DNA of 64,000 nucleotides from Polyangium fumosum (GTDB taxonomy: Bacteria > Myxococcota_A > Polyangia > Polyangiales > Polyangiaceae). Location of the stretch: assembly GCF_005144585.1 (NCBI RefSeq), contig NZ_SSMQ01000048.1, positions 1 to 64,000 on the forward strand, given 5' to 3'. Within the stretch, counting starts at the first letter, position 1. Each line of letters opens with the position of its first letter. A model generated the notes under the pieces. It saw nothing but the letters and a program-made list of their open reading frames with translations. It had not been told where the DNA came from and did not search any database. Positions 24,976 through 32,941 of this stretch are shown in pieces. A program made the position numbers and the translations under genes.

Positions 24976-26955
24976 ATGGTCATGATGAACAAGTTCACGA
25001 CGCAGGGGATCTTTGCATTGGTGCTCGGTTCGTCGCTCGCCGCGTGTGGCGCGGCGGAGCCGGGCGCGGAGGACGGCGAGGAGGTCGGACAAGGCGCGCT
25101 TGCGCTTCAATCCTTCGCGGCTCCGTTCCGGGACACGTCGACGATGCGCGGCAGCACCACGGACTGGGCCAACTGCCACGGCAAAGCCTCGTGCGCCGTC
25201 GGCGAGGTGGTGAGTGGCATCAGCGTGTCGCCGAGTGATCACCAGGGTCGGTCCGCGCTCTGCAAGGAGGGGGACGCCGCGAAATTCACGGGGAACGTGA
25301 AGGCGACGCTGCTCGCGGGCGCGGATCGGCGCCGGGCATCGCGGCTCGGCGACTGGGCGCCCTGGTTCCACAAACTCGAGTGTGGTCTCGGCGAGTACGT
25401 GAGCGGCGTCAGCGAGGACGCGTCGTATTGCGACGGGGGCAACAAGTTCCACGGGATTCAATGCGCCCAGGGCGTGGGCTTCAACGAGGACACGGCCTGC
25501 ACCGCGCGGGTCTTCGACGCCGCCGATACCCGCGGCAGTACGGCGAGCGGGGATTGGGATGTCGGCGGGTACAAGGGGGAGTGCGCGATTGACGAGCACG
25601 TGGCCGGCGTCAGCGTCTCTCCCACGACCGGCGCGCCGCACTCGATCCTGTGCTGTCGGAGTTCCGGCCCGGCGCCCACGATGCTACCGAACCAATCGTT
25701 CTGGGGGACGGGCGCGCTCCGGGAGTTCCCCGTGAAGAACGCGGCGGAGTGTTATACCCCCTGCCTCGAAGACGCGTCGTGCTCGGGCGGTACCTACAAC
25801 GCGGCCAAGGCGAATTGTTGGCTCCGCACGGGGAGCGCGACGGTCGGCAGCGGGATCTCGTCGGACGCCGCGTTCACGGTGTCGTCGGGCCTGCGCGATG
25901 CGTACTACCAATCGCTGATGCACACGGGCCGGGGTTTCTGGGGAACGGGCGCGCTCCGGGAGTTCACGACGACGAGCGCAGCGGCGTGTTATCAGGCCTG
26001 TTTCAACGACAGCTCCTGCACGGGCGGCACCTTCAACCTGGGCAAACAGAACTGCTGGCTCCGCACCGGGAACACGAGCATGGGCAGCGGGATCCCGTCG
26101 GACAGCGGCTTCGAGATCAGCGCAGCCACGCGCGAGGAGGCCTTGCAGTCGCTGGTGGAGAGGTTCGCGCCGCGGCTGCGCTTCGATGGAGACGCTGGCA
26201 ATTACCCCATGTCCGCGCAGGTGTTCTACGACGCGGCCGTCGCCAAGCCGCAGACGGGTCGGGTCGACAACACCAATATCGCCTCCCTGTCCACGGGCGA
26301 TATCCCGACGTATACCCAGGCCACCACCTGCAGCGGGCAGGTGCGGATCCAATACTGGTTCTTCTACGGCCACCAGCCGACCTGCGACGGGGCGTCCGGC
26401 GACCACAACGGCGACTGGGAGAAGATCATGGTGACCTTGAGCGAGGATCGGAGCCAAATCGCAGCCGTCACCTACTGGATGCACGGCTACTACTACACGC
26501 GGCTCCCGGCGCGCGGCCATGTCGCCATCGAAGACGGCACCCACCCGGTCGTCTACGTGGGAAAGAAGTCGCACGCGAGTTTCTACAACCAGGGTGGGTC
26601 TGCCCACGTCTGCTGGCCTGTCTGGGGAGAGTGGCGCAACAACTCGAACGGCGCTCACCTCGACACATGGACCAACCTCGTCAGCCTCGCCGCGAACGAC
26701 GAGCCCTGGGTGATCCACGACCGGCAGGGCAACTTCATGTGGGGTGACGACGGCGTGAGCACCCACCCAACCCAGGCCGGGCCGAGCTGCAACATGCCCG
26801 CGGCCACGTGGAAAACCGGTGTGGAGACCTGGGAGCACACCGACTGCGAGTACGGGGACACGGAGGCGTTGGAGACCTGCTGGGCGGGTGCAGACTCGTA
26901 CACCAAAGCCTGGACCCTCGGCGTCACCGACCGGGGCCTCATCAAGCCGAACTGA
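24976..26955 (+). CDS. Lipoprotein with two PAN/Apple-like modules and a Vps62-like domain
   Basis: A 659-aa exported lipoprotein (signal LVLGSSLAACGAAEPG, lipidated Cys in LAAC). Residues about 45-230 form three Cys-containing repeats (MRGSTTDWANCHGKASC, ASRLGDWAPWFHKLECG, TRGSTASGDWDVGGYKGEC). Two PAN/Apple-like modules follow (FWGTGALREF, CSGGTYN or CTGGTFN, NCWLRTG), which in other proteins bind sugars or proteins. The C-terminal 270 residues resemble Vps62-related proteins (IQYWFFYGHQ, DHNGDWEKIMVTL, HPVVYVGKKSHASFY). It probably sits on the outer membrane and binds a polymer or another cell; its function is unknown. AAAGG precedes the ATG. Element copy D starts at its stop codon. Confidence 0.8.
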   Translation: MVMMNKFTTQGIFALVLGSSLAACGAAEPGAEDGEEVGQGALALQSFAAPFRDTSTMRGSTTDWANCHGKASCAVGEVVSGISVSPSDHQGRSALCKEGDAAKFTGNVKATLLAGADRRRASRLGDWAPWFHKLECGLGEYVSGVSEDASYCDGGNKFHGIQCAQGVGFNEDTACTARVFDAADTRGSTASGDWDVGGYKGECAIDEHVAGVSVSPTTGAPHSILCCRSSGPAPTMLPNQSFWGTGALREFPVKNAAECYTPCLEDASCSGGTYNAAKANCWLRTGSATVGSGISSDAAFTVSSGLRDAYYQSLMHTGRGFWGTGALREFTTTSAAACYQACFNDSSCTGGTFNLGKQNCWLRTGNTSMGSGIPSDSGFEISAATREEALQSLVERFAPRLRFDGDAGNYPMSAQVFYDAAVAKPQTGRVDNTNIASLSTGDIPTYTQATTCSGQVRIQYWFFYGHQPTCDGASGDHNGDWEKIMVTLSEDRSQIAAVTYWMHGYYYTRLPARGHVAIEDGTHPVVYVGKKSHASFYNQGGSAHVCWPVWGEWRNNSNGAHLDTWTNLVSLAANDEPWVIHDRQGNFMWGDDGVSTHPTQAGPSCNMPAATWKTGVETWEHTDCEYGDTEALETCWAGADSYTKAWTLGVTDRGLIKPN

Positions 26956-27098
26956 GCGCCGCGCCGGGGCGCCGCCCCGGTCCCCGCGGGGGGCTGTCCG
27001 CCCCCTCGACCCCGGACCAGCGAGGCGCTGGACCCAGGGTTGAAAAACTGCGCGATGCGCAGTTTTTCAAACAGGCCGACGAAGAAGCCGGGTTGCCA
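26956..27098 (+). repeat. Four-hairpin 3' element, copy D
   Basis: Begins directly at the stop codon of the PAN/Vps62 lipoprotein gene. Hairpin 4 is altered on both arms (TTGAAAAACTGCGC/GCGCAGTTTTTCAA) yet stays fully paired. Hairpin 3 is CCAGCG-AGG-CGCTGG and hairpin 2 is GGGGGC-TGTCC-GCCCCC. It is tail-to-tail with copy E. Confidence 0.85.
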
Positions 27099-27143
27099 GC
27101 CGAACCCGCAGCGCGGCTGTCTCGGTGGGCAACGCCGCTGCTG

Positions 27144-27276
27144 GTCTTGACCGGGCCTGTTCGATGAACTGCGCGGAGCGCAGTTCATCGAGCTTGGGTC
27201 CAGCCCCTGGCTGGTCCGGGGTGGAGGGGGCGGACAGCCCCCTCCTGGGGCCTGGGGCAAAGCCCCAGCGAGGCGA
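27144..27276 (-). repeat. Four-hairpin 3' element, copy E
   Basis: On the minus strand, starting right after the stop of the lipid kinase gene. Hairpin 1 is CTGGGGC-TTT-GCCCCAG; hairpin 2 has a 7-bp stem with the same TGTCC loop; hairpin 3 is CCAGCC-AGG-GGCTGG; hairpin 4 is CGATGAACTGCGC with loop TCC. All arms pair despite differing from copies A and D. Confidence 0.85.
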
Positions 27277-28245
27277 TCACGCCTCCGACGCTTCGATTTC
27301 GACCTTTGCCTCTGGGCTCGTCGGGAGCTTGATCTCGGGGCCGACCTTCGTGGGCTCGGCGGAAGGCGGCGCGAGGACCACGAGGCTTGCTGGCCTGCAT
27401 TCGATGGCGACGGGGGTCGTGCCTGCTGCTTCGCCGTCGATGAGCAAGTGTTGCGCGGGGTCGGCGAGGATGCGCAGGCGGCGGCACGGGAAATACCCGA
27501 CCTCGTCGCGTGTCGCGGGCTCGCCGCGCGCGGCCGTGAGAAAGAGGTGGATGCCTGTGGCCACGGCCGCGTTGAGCGTGGTGGCTGCGACGACTGTCAC
27601 GTCGAGCATGCCGTCGTCGCCGACGAGCGCGGAGGGGCCCTGGGCGAGCACCGTGCGGAGCGGCGCCATGTTCGCCACGGTGACGGCCACGGCGCGGCAC
27701 CGGACGATTTGCTCGTCGGTCTCCAGCTCGACCTCGAACGGCGCGAGCGTGCTGAGCTTGCGCACTGCCGTCGCGACATAGGCGAGCACGCCCCAGCGGT
27801 GTTTGTCCTCCGTCGACGTGTCGGCCACCGTGTCGGCGTGGAGGCCGACCGAGGCGTGGAGCACCATGCAGCGATGGTCGACGAGGGCGGTATCGATGAC
27901 CCGGCGGTGGTCTGCGAGCAGCGTGTCGCATGCGGCGATCGGGTCGCCTGGAATGCCGAGGGCCGCGGCCAGCGAATTCGACGTGCCACAGGGCAGGATC
28001 CCGAGCGGCACCTTGCTGCCTGCGAGCACCCCCGCTACGGACGAGACCGTCCCGTCGCCCCCTGCCGCGATCAACAACTCCGCGCCTGCGTCGAGCGCCT
28101 CGCGCGCGCATGCCGCCGGGTCCTGGTCGGGGCTCGCCCGCAGGACGTTCAGTTCGAAGCGGGGCGCGAGGATCGCGTGCACGCGGTCGAAGACGTCATC
28201 GGCGGCGCTGCCGGCGGCGGCGTTGTAGATGAGGCAGGCTTTCAT
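27277..28245 (-). CDS. Diacylglycerol kinase-like lipid kinase (YegS/BmrU family)
   Basis: A 322-aa soluble kinase of the DAGK catalytic fold: IYNAAAGS at the N-terminus, the nucleotide-binding GGDGTVSSV motif (62-69), and PLGILPCGTSNSLAAAL (80-96, where the usual GTxND/GTxN stands). C-terminal sheets include MLDVTVV and LLIDGEAAGTTP (the usual xDGE motif). Members phosphorylate diacylglycerol, sphingosine-like or other lipids using ATP. The product is presumably membrane-associated. The gene is convergent with the PAN/Vps62 lipoprotein, and each gene has its own copy of the four-hairpin element after its stop. Confidence 0.9.
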   Translation of the reverse strand: MKACLIYNAAAGSAADDVFDRVHAILAPRFELNVLRASPDQDPAACAREALDAGAELLIAAGGDGTVSSVAGVLAGSKVPLGILPCGTSNSLAAALGIPGDPIAACDTLLADHRRVIDTALVDHRCMVLHASVGLHADTVADTSTEDKHRWGVLAYVATAVRKLSTLAPFEVELETDEQIVRCRAVAVTVANMAPLRTVLAQGPSALVGDDGMLDVTVVAATTLNAAVATGIHLFLTAARGEPATRDEVGYFPCRRLRILADPAQHLLIDGEAAGTTPVAIECRPASLVVLAPPSAEPTKVGPEIKLPTSPEAKVEIEASEA

Positions 28246-28341
28246 GGCCCCGGCTTAGCACCTCTCCTCCCTCCTTGGAAAGCGGTACACCCCGGGGCAG
28301 CTCGTTTGCCGCGCCCGCGCCCTGGCGGCGCGCCCGGCGCA

Positions 28342-28357
28342 GAGCCGCGCGCGGCTC
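28342..28357 (-). terminator. Hairpin overlapping the small lipoprotein stop codon
   Basis: The palindrome GAGCCGC-GC-GCGGCTC begins within the TGA stop codon of the minus-strand 85-aa lipoprotein gene. It is a compact GC hairpin without a U-tract. Confidence 0.4.
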
Positions 28358-28613
28358 AGAAGTCGATGCAGGTGCCGCCGGTGCAGCGCCGGATCAATTG
28401 CCAGGCGCCGGACTGGCACTCGTAGGTGCTGGTGACCGTCGTGCTGCCGGGCTTCGTGGTGATGATGTGCGTGGCGCCCTCGTTGGCCGCGGTGCAGGGC
28501 GGCAGCGTCTCGGCCTGCTCCGTGAGGGTGGGGTCCTCGACGTCGAGGTCCACGTCTTCCTCGGCATAACAAGCAGCAAGGGCCAGCGCGGCGATCGCGA
28601 TCCGTCGTTTCAT
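28356..28613 (-). CDS. Small lipoprotein, Cys-containing
   Basis: An 85-aa protein with a short lipoprotein signal (MKRRIAIAALALAAC, lipidated Cys15), an acidic spacer (AEEDVDLDVEDPTLTEQAE) and a small domain with four Cys (PPC, YEC, RRCTGGTC) that could form two disulfides. I do not recognise the family; it resembles the many short Cys-containing lipoproteins of myxobacteria. The gene stands alone, upstream of and divergent from the Rieske oxygenase gene, so the 190-bp gap between them should hold both promoters. Confidence 0.75.
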   Translation of the reverse strand: MKRRIAIAALALAACYAEEDVDLDVEDPTLTEQAETLPPCTAANEGATHIITTKPGSTTVTSTYECQSGAWQLIRRCTGGTCIDF

Positions 28614-28799
28614 GGGTGCACCTTCATCCCTGTCCGGGGCTGTTCAAGGAAATGCGAGAGCTCTCGCTCCGTCTGCTCGGCTCGGTCTATCAGAGCCCGA
28701 CCGGCACGGGGATCGCCCGTTCGCCAATGGGATTCTCGAAATTGCGAGACGGGCGTCGAGGTCCCCGACCCGCGGCCGGATCGTGATAGGCTCCGGCCG

Positions 28800-29924
28800 G
28801 TGCGACAAGAGACCCAAATCGAGCTCTTGGGCCGGGCGCTCGACCACATCGATCGACGTCGGAGCGACGCGGACGGCGAGCCGTTCGAGCTCCCCGTCGA
28901 TCGGTATCTCGATCCTTCGATCCTCGAACGAGAGCGCGCGCTCCTCCGCTCGCGCCCGGTCGCTGTCGGCTTCGCGTCCCAGGTCGCTGCGCCCGGCGAC
29001 TTCCTCACGCATGACCACGCTGGTGTTCCTCTCGTCGTGACGCGTGATCACGACGGCGTCCTTCGCGCGTTCGTGAACGCCTGCCGCCATCGCGGGGCGC
29101 GGATCGCCGACGCGTGTGGCCACGCCCCGCGCCTGGTCTGCCCCTACCACGGGTGGTCCTACAACCTGTCGGGCCGCCTGGAAGGCGTGCCGCATCGACA
29201 GGAGTTCGCCGGCGTCGATCTCGAGCCACGCGGCCTGATCGAGCTGCCGGTGTGGCAGCGCTTCGGCCTGATCTTCGCGTGCCCCACGCCGGGCCCGGCG
29301 ACGCGCGTGTTTCCCTTCGCCGACGACCTGGAGGAGCTCTCCACCCACGTGCTCCACGCTCCCAGCGAGCGGAGCCGTCGCATGAACTGGAAGCTGATGA
29401 TGGACGGCTCCTGGGAGACGTACCATTTCCGGGTCACGCACGAGAAGACGATCGCGCCGTACTTTTTCGACAACCTCGGCGTCTTCGATTTCGTGGAGCC
29501 GGACCTCCGGATGGTGCTCCCCAAGCGGAGCATCGTCGACGTGCGCGACGACGATCCCGCGACGTTCCGGCTCCGCACGCACGCGAACCTGCTCTACGGC
29601 CTGTTCCCCAACACGATCGTGCTGGTGCAGCCCGATCACGCCATGGTGGTGACGATGTGGCCGACGGCGATCGATCGGACCACCCTCGTCGCGGGCATGC
29701 TGATCCCGGAGCCCCCGCAGACCGAGAAGGCGCGCGCGTATTGGCAAAAGAACGAGGCGATCTTCTGGAGCGCGATCGAGGAAGACATCGCGATGGGAGA
29801 GCGGATCCAGAGCACGCTCGCCTCCGGCGCGAATCGCTCCTTTCTGTTCGGCCGCTGCGAGCACCTGATTGGAAAGTTTCACCGGATCCTGGATCGCGCC
29901 CTCCTCGACGCCACGTCTCGTTGA
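28800..29924 (+). CDS. Rieske-type aromatic ring-hydroxylating oxygenase, alpha subunit
   Basis: A 374-aa protein. The Rieske [2Fe-2S] ligands are CRH (C95, H97) and CPYHGW (C114, H117). The mononuclear iron site appears as NWKLMMDGSWETYHFRVTH (H209, H214), followed by the C-terminal catalytic domain (FPNTIVLVQPDHAMVVTMWP). Such enzymes dioxygenate or demethylate aromatic and related substrates, needing a reductase that is not in this window. No beta subunit is adjacent, which suggests a homotrimeric type (choline- or carnitine-oxygenase-like members also have this layout). The start is inferred as GTG (VRQETQIELLG), with AGG 11 nt upstream; sequence before it is not family-like. Confidence 0.88.
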   Translation: MRQETQIELLGRALDHIDRRRSDADGEPFELPVDRYLDPSILERERALLRSRPVAVGFASQVAAPGDFLTHDHAGVPLVVTRDHDGVLRAFVNACRHRGARIADACGHAPRLVCPYHGWSYNLSGRLEGVPHRQEFAGVDLEPRGLIELPVWQRFGLIFACPTPGPATRVFPFADDLEELSTHVLHAPSERSRRMNWKLMMDGSWETYHFRVTHEKTIAPYFFDNLGVFDFVEPDLRMVLPKRSIVDVRDDDPATFRLRTHANLLYGLFPNTIVLVQPDHAMVVTMWPTAIDRTTLVAGMLIPEPPQTEKARAYWQKNEAIFWSAIEEDIAMGERIQSTLASGANRSFLFGRCEHLIGKFHRILDRALLDATSR

Positions 29925-30014
29925 GCTTCGCGAGGGGTGGAACGGCGAAAAGTCCCCCTGACGTTTATCGGCGGATGATAGAGTGGCGCAGCTTTTTACG
30001 ACGGAGGCTGTGTC

Positions 30015-31574
30015 ATGCGTTCGATGAGCCATTTTATCTTCGCGTCGCTTCTCGTTCTCGCCGCTGCGTGCTCGGGGGGCGGCGGCGACAGCGGCTCTGC
30101 GGCGGGGGAGGCCGGCGGCGGAGGCGGGAGTGCAGGGAACGGCGGCGGCCCGGGGAGCGGCGGATCCGGCACCGGCGGCGGCGGCGCGCTCGGCGGACCT
30201 TTTCGGCATGGGATCAACGCCGGCCACCGCCACCCCACCTGGAGCGACCCGGAGCTCGCGAAGCTCGCGCGCGAGGCCGGCGCGGACAGCCAGCGGATCT
30301 CGCTCCCCGAGCAGCATTTGGAGACGTGGGGGTACGAGATCGAGGTCGAGGACATCAAGCAATACGCGGCGCTCGGCATGTCGAATCACGTCGCCTTCTT
30401 GACGACCCCCATGGCCGAGCATTCGACGGCGCCCGCAGGCACGCCGAACTGGCAGGTCGCCGAATACATCCCGAAAAACCTGTATCAACCCGTGTTCCTC
30501 GCGAACGGCGAGATCAACCCCGAGAACTACTGGGGCGCGTATGTGTACAAGACGGTGAGCACGTACAAGGACTGGGTGAAGGTGTGGGAGGTGTGGAACG
30601 AGCCTGATTGGGTCGCCGACTGGCAGGTGACGGTCGACTGGGACAAGAACCCGCCCACGAAGGACGAGCTGCCGCGCTTTCATGGCTCGATCTTCGATTA
30701 CGTTCGCATGCTGCGCGTGTCGCGCGAGGCGGCGCAGAAGGCCGATCCGGACGCGAAGATCGCGCTCGGCGGGATCGGGTACCCGAATTTCCTCTCGGCC
30801 GTGCTCCGGTACACGGACAACCCCGAGGGCGGCGCCGTTTCCGCCGACTACCCCGAGACGGGCGCGACGTACTTCGACGTCCTCAGCTTTCATTATTATC
30901 CGGTCTTCAGCCCGGGCAGCTCGGACGTCGGCGTGAAGGGCCTCGTCGATTCCAGGAACACGCTGGCGAAGGTCCTCGACGCCGCGGGGGTCGGCGGCAA
31001 GTCGTGGGTGGTGACGGAGAGCGGGGCGCCGCACGAGCTCATCGGCGCAGGCCCGGGCGGGGTGGACTACGCGAAGAACTACATCCTCAAGGTGATGACC
31101 ACCGCGCAGGCCGAGGGGATCAGCGGCATCGATTGGTATCTCCTGACCGACAGCGCGGAGCTCGGCGCGAGCACGAGCTCCTTCGACTACATGGGCCTCT
31201 ATTACGATGTCCTGAAGCTCGGCGCGCCGGCCGAGGCAAAGATCACGGATACGGGCATCGCGTATCGAACGCACGGGCAGCTCCTCGCGGGCGCCGCGTT
31301 CGACGCCGGCGCGACGGAGGCGCTCGCGCTGCCGGAGGCGGTCGGCGGCGCGGCGTTCAAGCTCGCGAATGGGAAAGCGGCCTTCGTCCTGTGGGCGAAG
31401 ACGAGCGGCACCAACGAGGAGGCGAGCGCGACGTATTCGCTCGCCGCCTCCGGGCCGGTCAAGGCGTATGCGTGGGACCATGGCAAGACCGGCGCGGCCA
31501 CGGATCTCGCGCCGGAGGGGGGGAGCCTTTTGCTCTCGCTCACGGACACGCCGCAGATCTTCATCGCGCAATAG
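30015..31574 (+). CDS. Lipoprotein glycoside hydrolase of clan GH-A type
   Basis: A 519-aa lipoprotein (signal FIFASLLVLAAAC, lipidated Cys19) with a Gly/Ser linker of about 40 residues. It is followed by a (beta/alpha)8-type catalytic domain at about 60-400 and a small beta-sandwich tail at about 410-519. E196 in VWEVWNEPDW fits the acid/base Glu of clan GH-A, and E335 in SWVVTESGAP fits the nucleophile. GH39- or GH5-like families are closest by layout; substrate is not predictable. The linker suggests anchoring on the outer membrane with the enzyme facing outward. The start ATG gives a clean signal peptide. Confidence 0.82.
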   Translation: MRSMSHFIFASLLVLAAACSGGGGDSGSAAGEAGGGGGSAGNGGGPGSGGSGTGGGGALGGPFRHGINAGHRHPTWSDPELAKLAREAGADSQRISLPEQHLETWGYEIEVEDIKQYAALGMSNHVAFLTTPMAEHSTAPAGTPNWQVAEYIPKNLYQPVFLANGEINPENYWGAYVYKTVSTYKDWVKVWEVWNEPDWVADWQVTVDWDKNPPTKDELPRFHGSIFDYVRMLRVSREAAQKADPDAKIALGGIGYPNFLSAVLRYTDNPEGGAVSADYPETGATYFDVLSFHYYPVFSPGSSDVGVKGLVDSRNTLAKVLDAAGVGGKSWVVTESGAPHELIGAGPGGVDYAKNYILKVMTTAQAEGISGIDWYLLTDSAELGASTSSFDYMGLYYDVLKLGAPAEAKITDTGIAYRTHGQLLAGAAFDAGATEALALPEAVGGAAFKLANGKAAFVLWAKTSGTNEEASATYSLAASGPVKAYAWDHGKTGAATDLAPEGGSLLLSLTDTPQIFIAQ

Positions 31575-31602
31575 GCCCCGCCACGCCCGTCCGCTCGCAT
31601 CC

Positions 31603-32781
31603 TCACCGACAAGCCTTCTCCGCCGCCTCTTTCCCGCGCTCCCCCTCGATCATCTCGCGCGCCCCTTTCTCCGTCGCCAGGCACTCGCGCAGCGTCTCGG
31701 GCATCAACCCGTCGTAGCCGTAGGGGAGCGCGCTCACGCACCGGCTTGCCCGCGCGCACGCCTCCTCCAGCGCTGGCAATGCGGCCGTCTCTGCGAGCGC
31801 CGCCTCCGCCTCCGGCCCCGCGAGCCGCTCGAGCCACGCCGAGAACCCTCCACGCTGGAGGAGGATCTCGGGGGTCTCCTTCCGCAGCTCCATCATCTCG
31901 CGCGCCGCCTCGTTTCTGAAGACGATCCCCTCGGACGTCGACGACCACCGCGCCGGCCATGCGTCCCAGGGTGCGCCGACCGGCTTCATGAAGGCTTGGC
32001 CCTCCGTGAAGCAATACAGCGTGCCCACCCCAAATCCCTCCGGCTCGCGTGGCCCTCCCGGCGCCCTCACCCGGAAGCAGCCCGCGAGCGCGGCCGGAAG
32101 CGGCGCCTGGGACCATTGCGGAGGCGGCGGAGCGGGCGGCCGGAGGCGCTGGGCTTCCCGCAGTCGCCCGCAGAACCCCCCGCGCGCCTGATCTCGCTCG
32201 CAAATCTCCACGAGGATCTCGAGCTCGTCGCACGCGGTCTGCGCTCCCCGCGCGCACGCCTCGCCGAGCGTCTCGATGCCCCGCACCTCCGTGCGCGGAT
32301 CGAACGAGAGCCCCGATCCATACATCCAGCACCCGCACATCGGGTCTCGCCCGCAGGTTTCCGCGAGCCTGGCTTCGATCCGCGCGCGATCGTCTGTGGT
32401 CGCCTCCTTTTGCTGGGCGAGCGTGAGGCAACCCCAGGCGAACCCCTTTCCACACGTCATGCGCAGGAGCTCCATGCCCCGCTCCGGCTTGCCCCCCTCG
32501 TTCGGGGGCTTCTTGTGCCACTCCGCGAGCGCCACGCAGGCCGCCATGTCTCCATCGCCGCAGGCCGCCTCGCACGCCTCGGGGCCCGTGCTCGCACAAT
32601 CGCCGCTCTTGAGCGGGCAATCCACGACCTCGACGCCGGGCCGCGGGCGAAAGGCAATGCTCTTCTCGGCGGCGCTCGCTTTCGCGACGGGAGGCGGCGT
32701 CCCCCCGCCGCACGCTGCCGCGAGGCCCCCGATCGCGAGGGCGAGCTGCACGGTTCCACGGAGCGACGCGATGGGCTTCAC
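31603..32781 (-). CDS. Lipoprotein with Sel1-like Cys-containing repeats
   Basis: A 392-aa lipoprotein. Starting at GTG gives MKPIASLRGTVQLALAIGGLAAAC, an ideal lipoprotein signal with AAGGAT just upstream; an earlier ATG would place the lipobox 55 residues in, so it is less likely. Residues about 50-190 hold repeats with the pattern ACEAACGDGDMAACVALAE, MTCGKGFAWGCLTLAQ and ACARGAQTACDELE, like Sel1-type repeats of Cys-rich hcp-like proteins. A C-terminal domain of about 180 residues has no named family. The gene is convergent with the glycoside hydrolase gene and divergent from the PAS-STAS gene. Confidence 0.78.
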   Translation of the reverse strand: MKPIASLRGTVQLALAIGGLAAACGGGTPPPVAKASAAEKSIAFRPRPGVEVVDCPLKSGDCASTGPEACEAACGDGDMAACVALAEWHKKPPNEGGKPERGMELLRMTCGKGFAWGCLTLAQQKEATTDDRARIEARLAETCGRDPMCGCWMYGSGLSFDPRTEVRGIETLGEACARGAQTACDELEILVEICERDQARGGFCGRLREAQRLRPPAPPPPQWSQAPLPAALAGCFRVRAPGGPREPEGFGVGTLYCFTEGQAFMKPVGAPWDAWPARWSSTSEGIVFRNEAAREMMELRKETPEILLQRGGFSAWLERLAGPEAEAALAETAALPALEEACARASRCVSALPYGYDGLMPETLRECLATEKGAREMIEGERGKEAAEKACR

Positions 32782-32881
32782 GGGATCCTTGTATCGTTCC
32801 AGGGGGGAAACGTCGAGCGTCGGGGGCACGCCCGCGCGTTCGCGTGGCGGGATCTCCCGCACCTTTTCTGTCATCGAAGTC

Positions 32882-32911
32882 TTGTGTATCGCCTCACCGC
32901 CGATCTATGCT
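32882..32911 (+). promoter_or_regulatory. Candidate sigma-70-type promoter of the PAS-STAS gene
   Basis: TTGTGT and TATGCT are separated by 18 bp, about 30 bp before the PAS-STAS start codon and within the divergent gap. The match is moderate, and GC-rich myxobacterial promoters are often degenerate, so this is a suggestion only. Confidence 0.3.
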
Positions 32912-32941
32912 GAGCCACTTGCTCAAGGGGAGGGCACGAGC

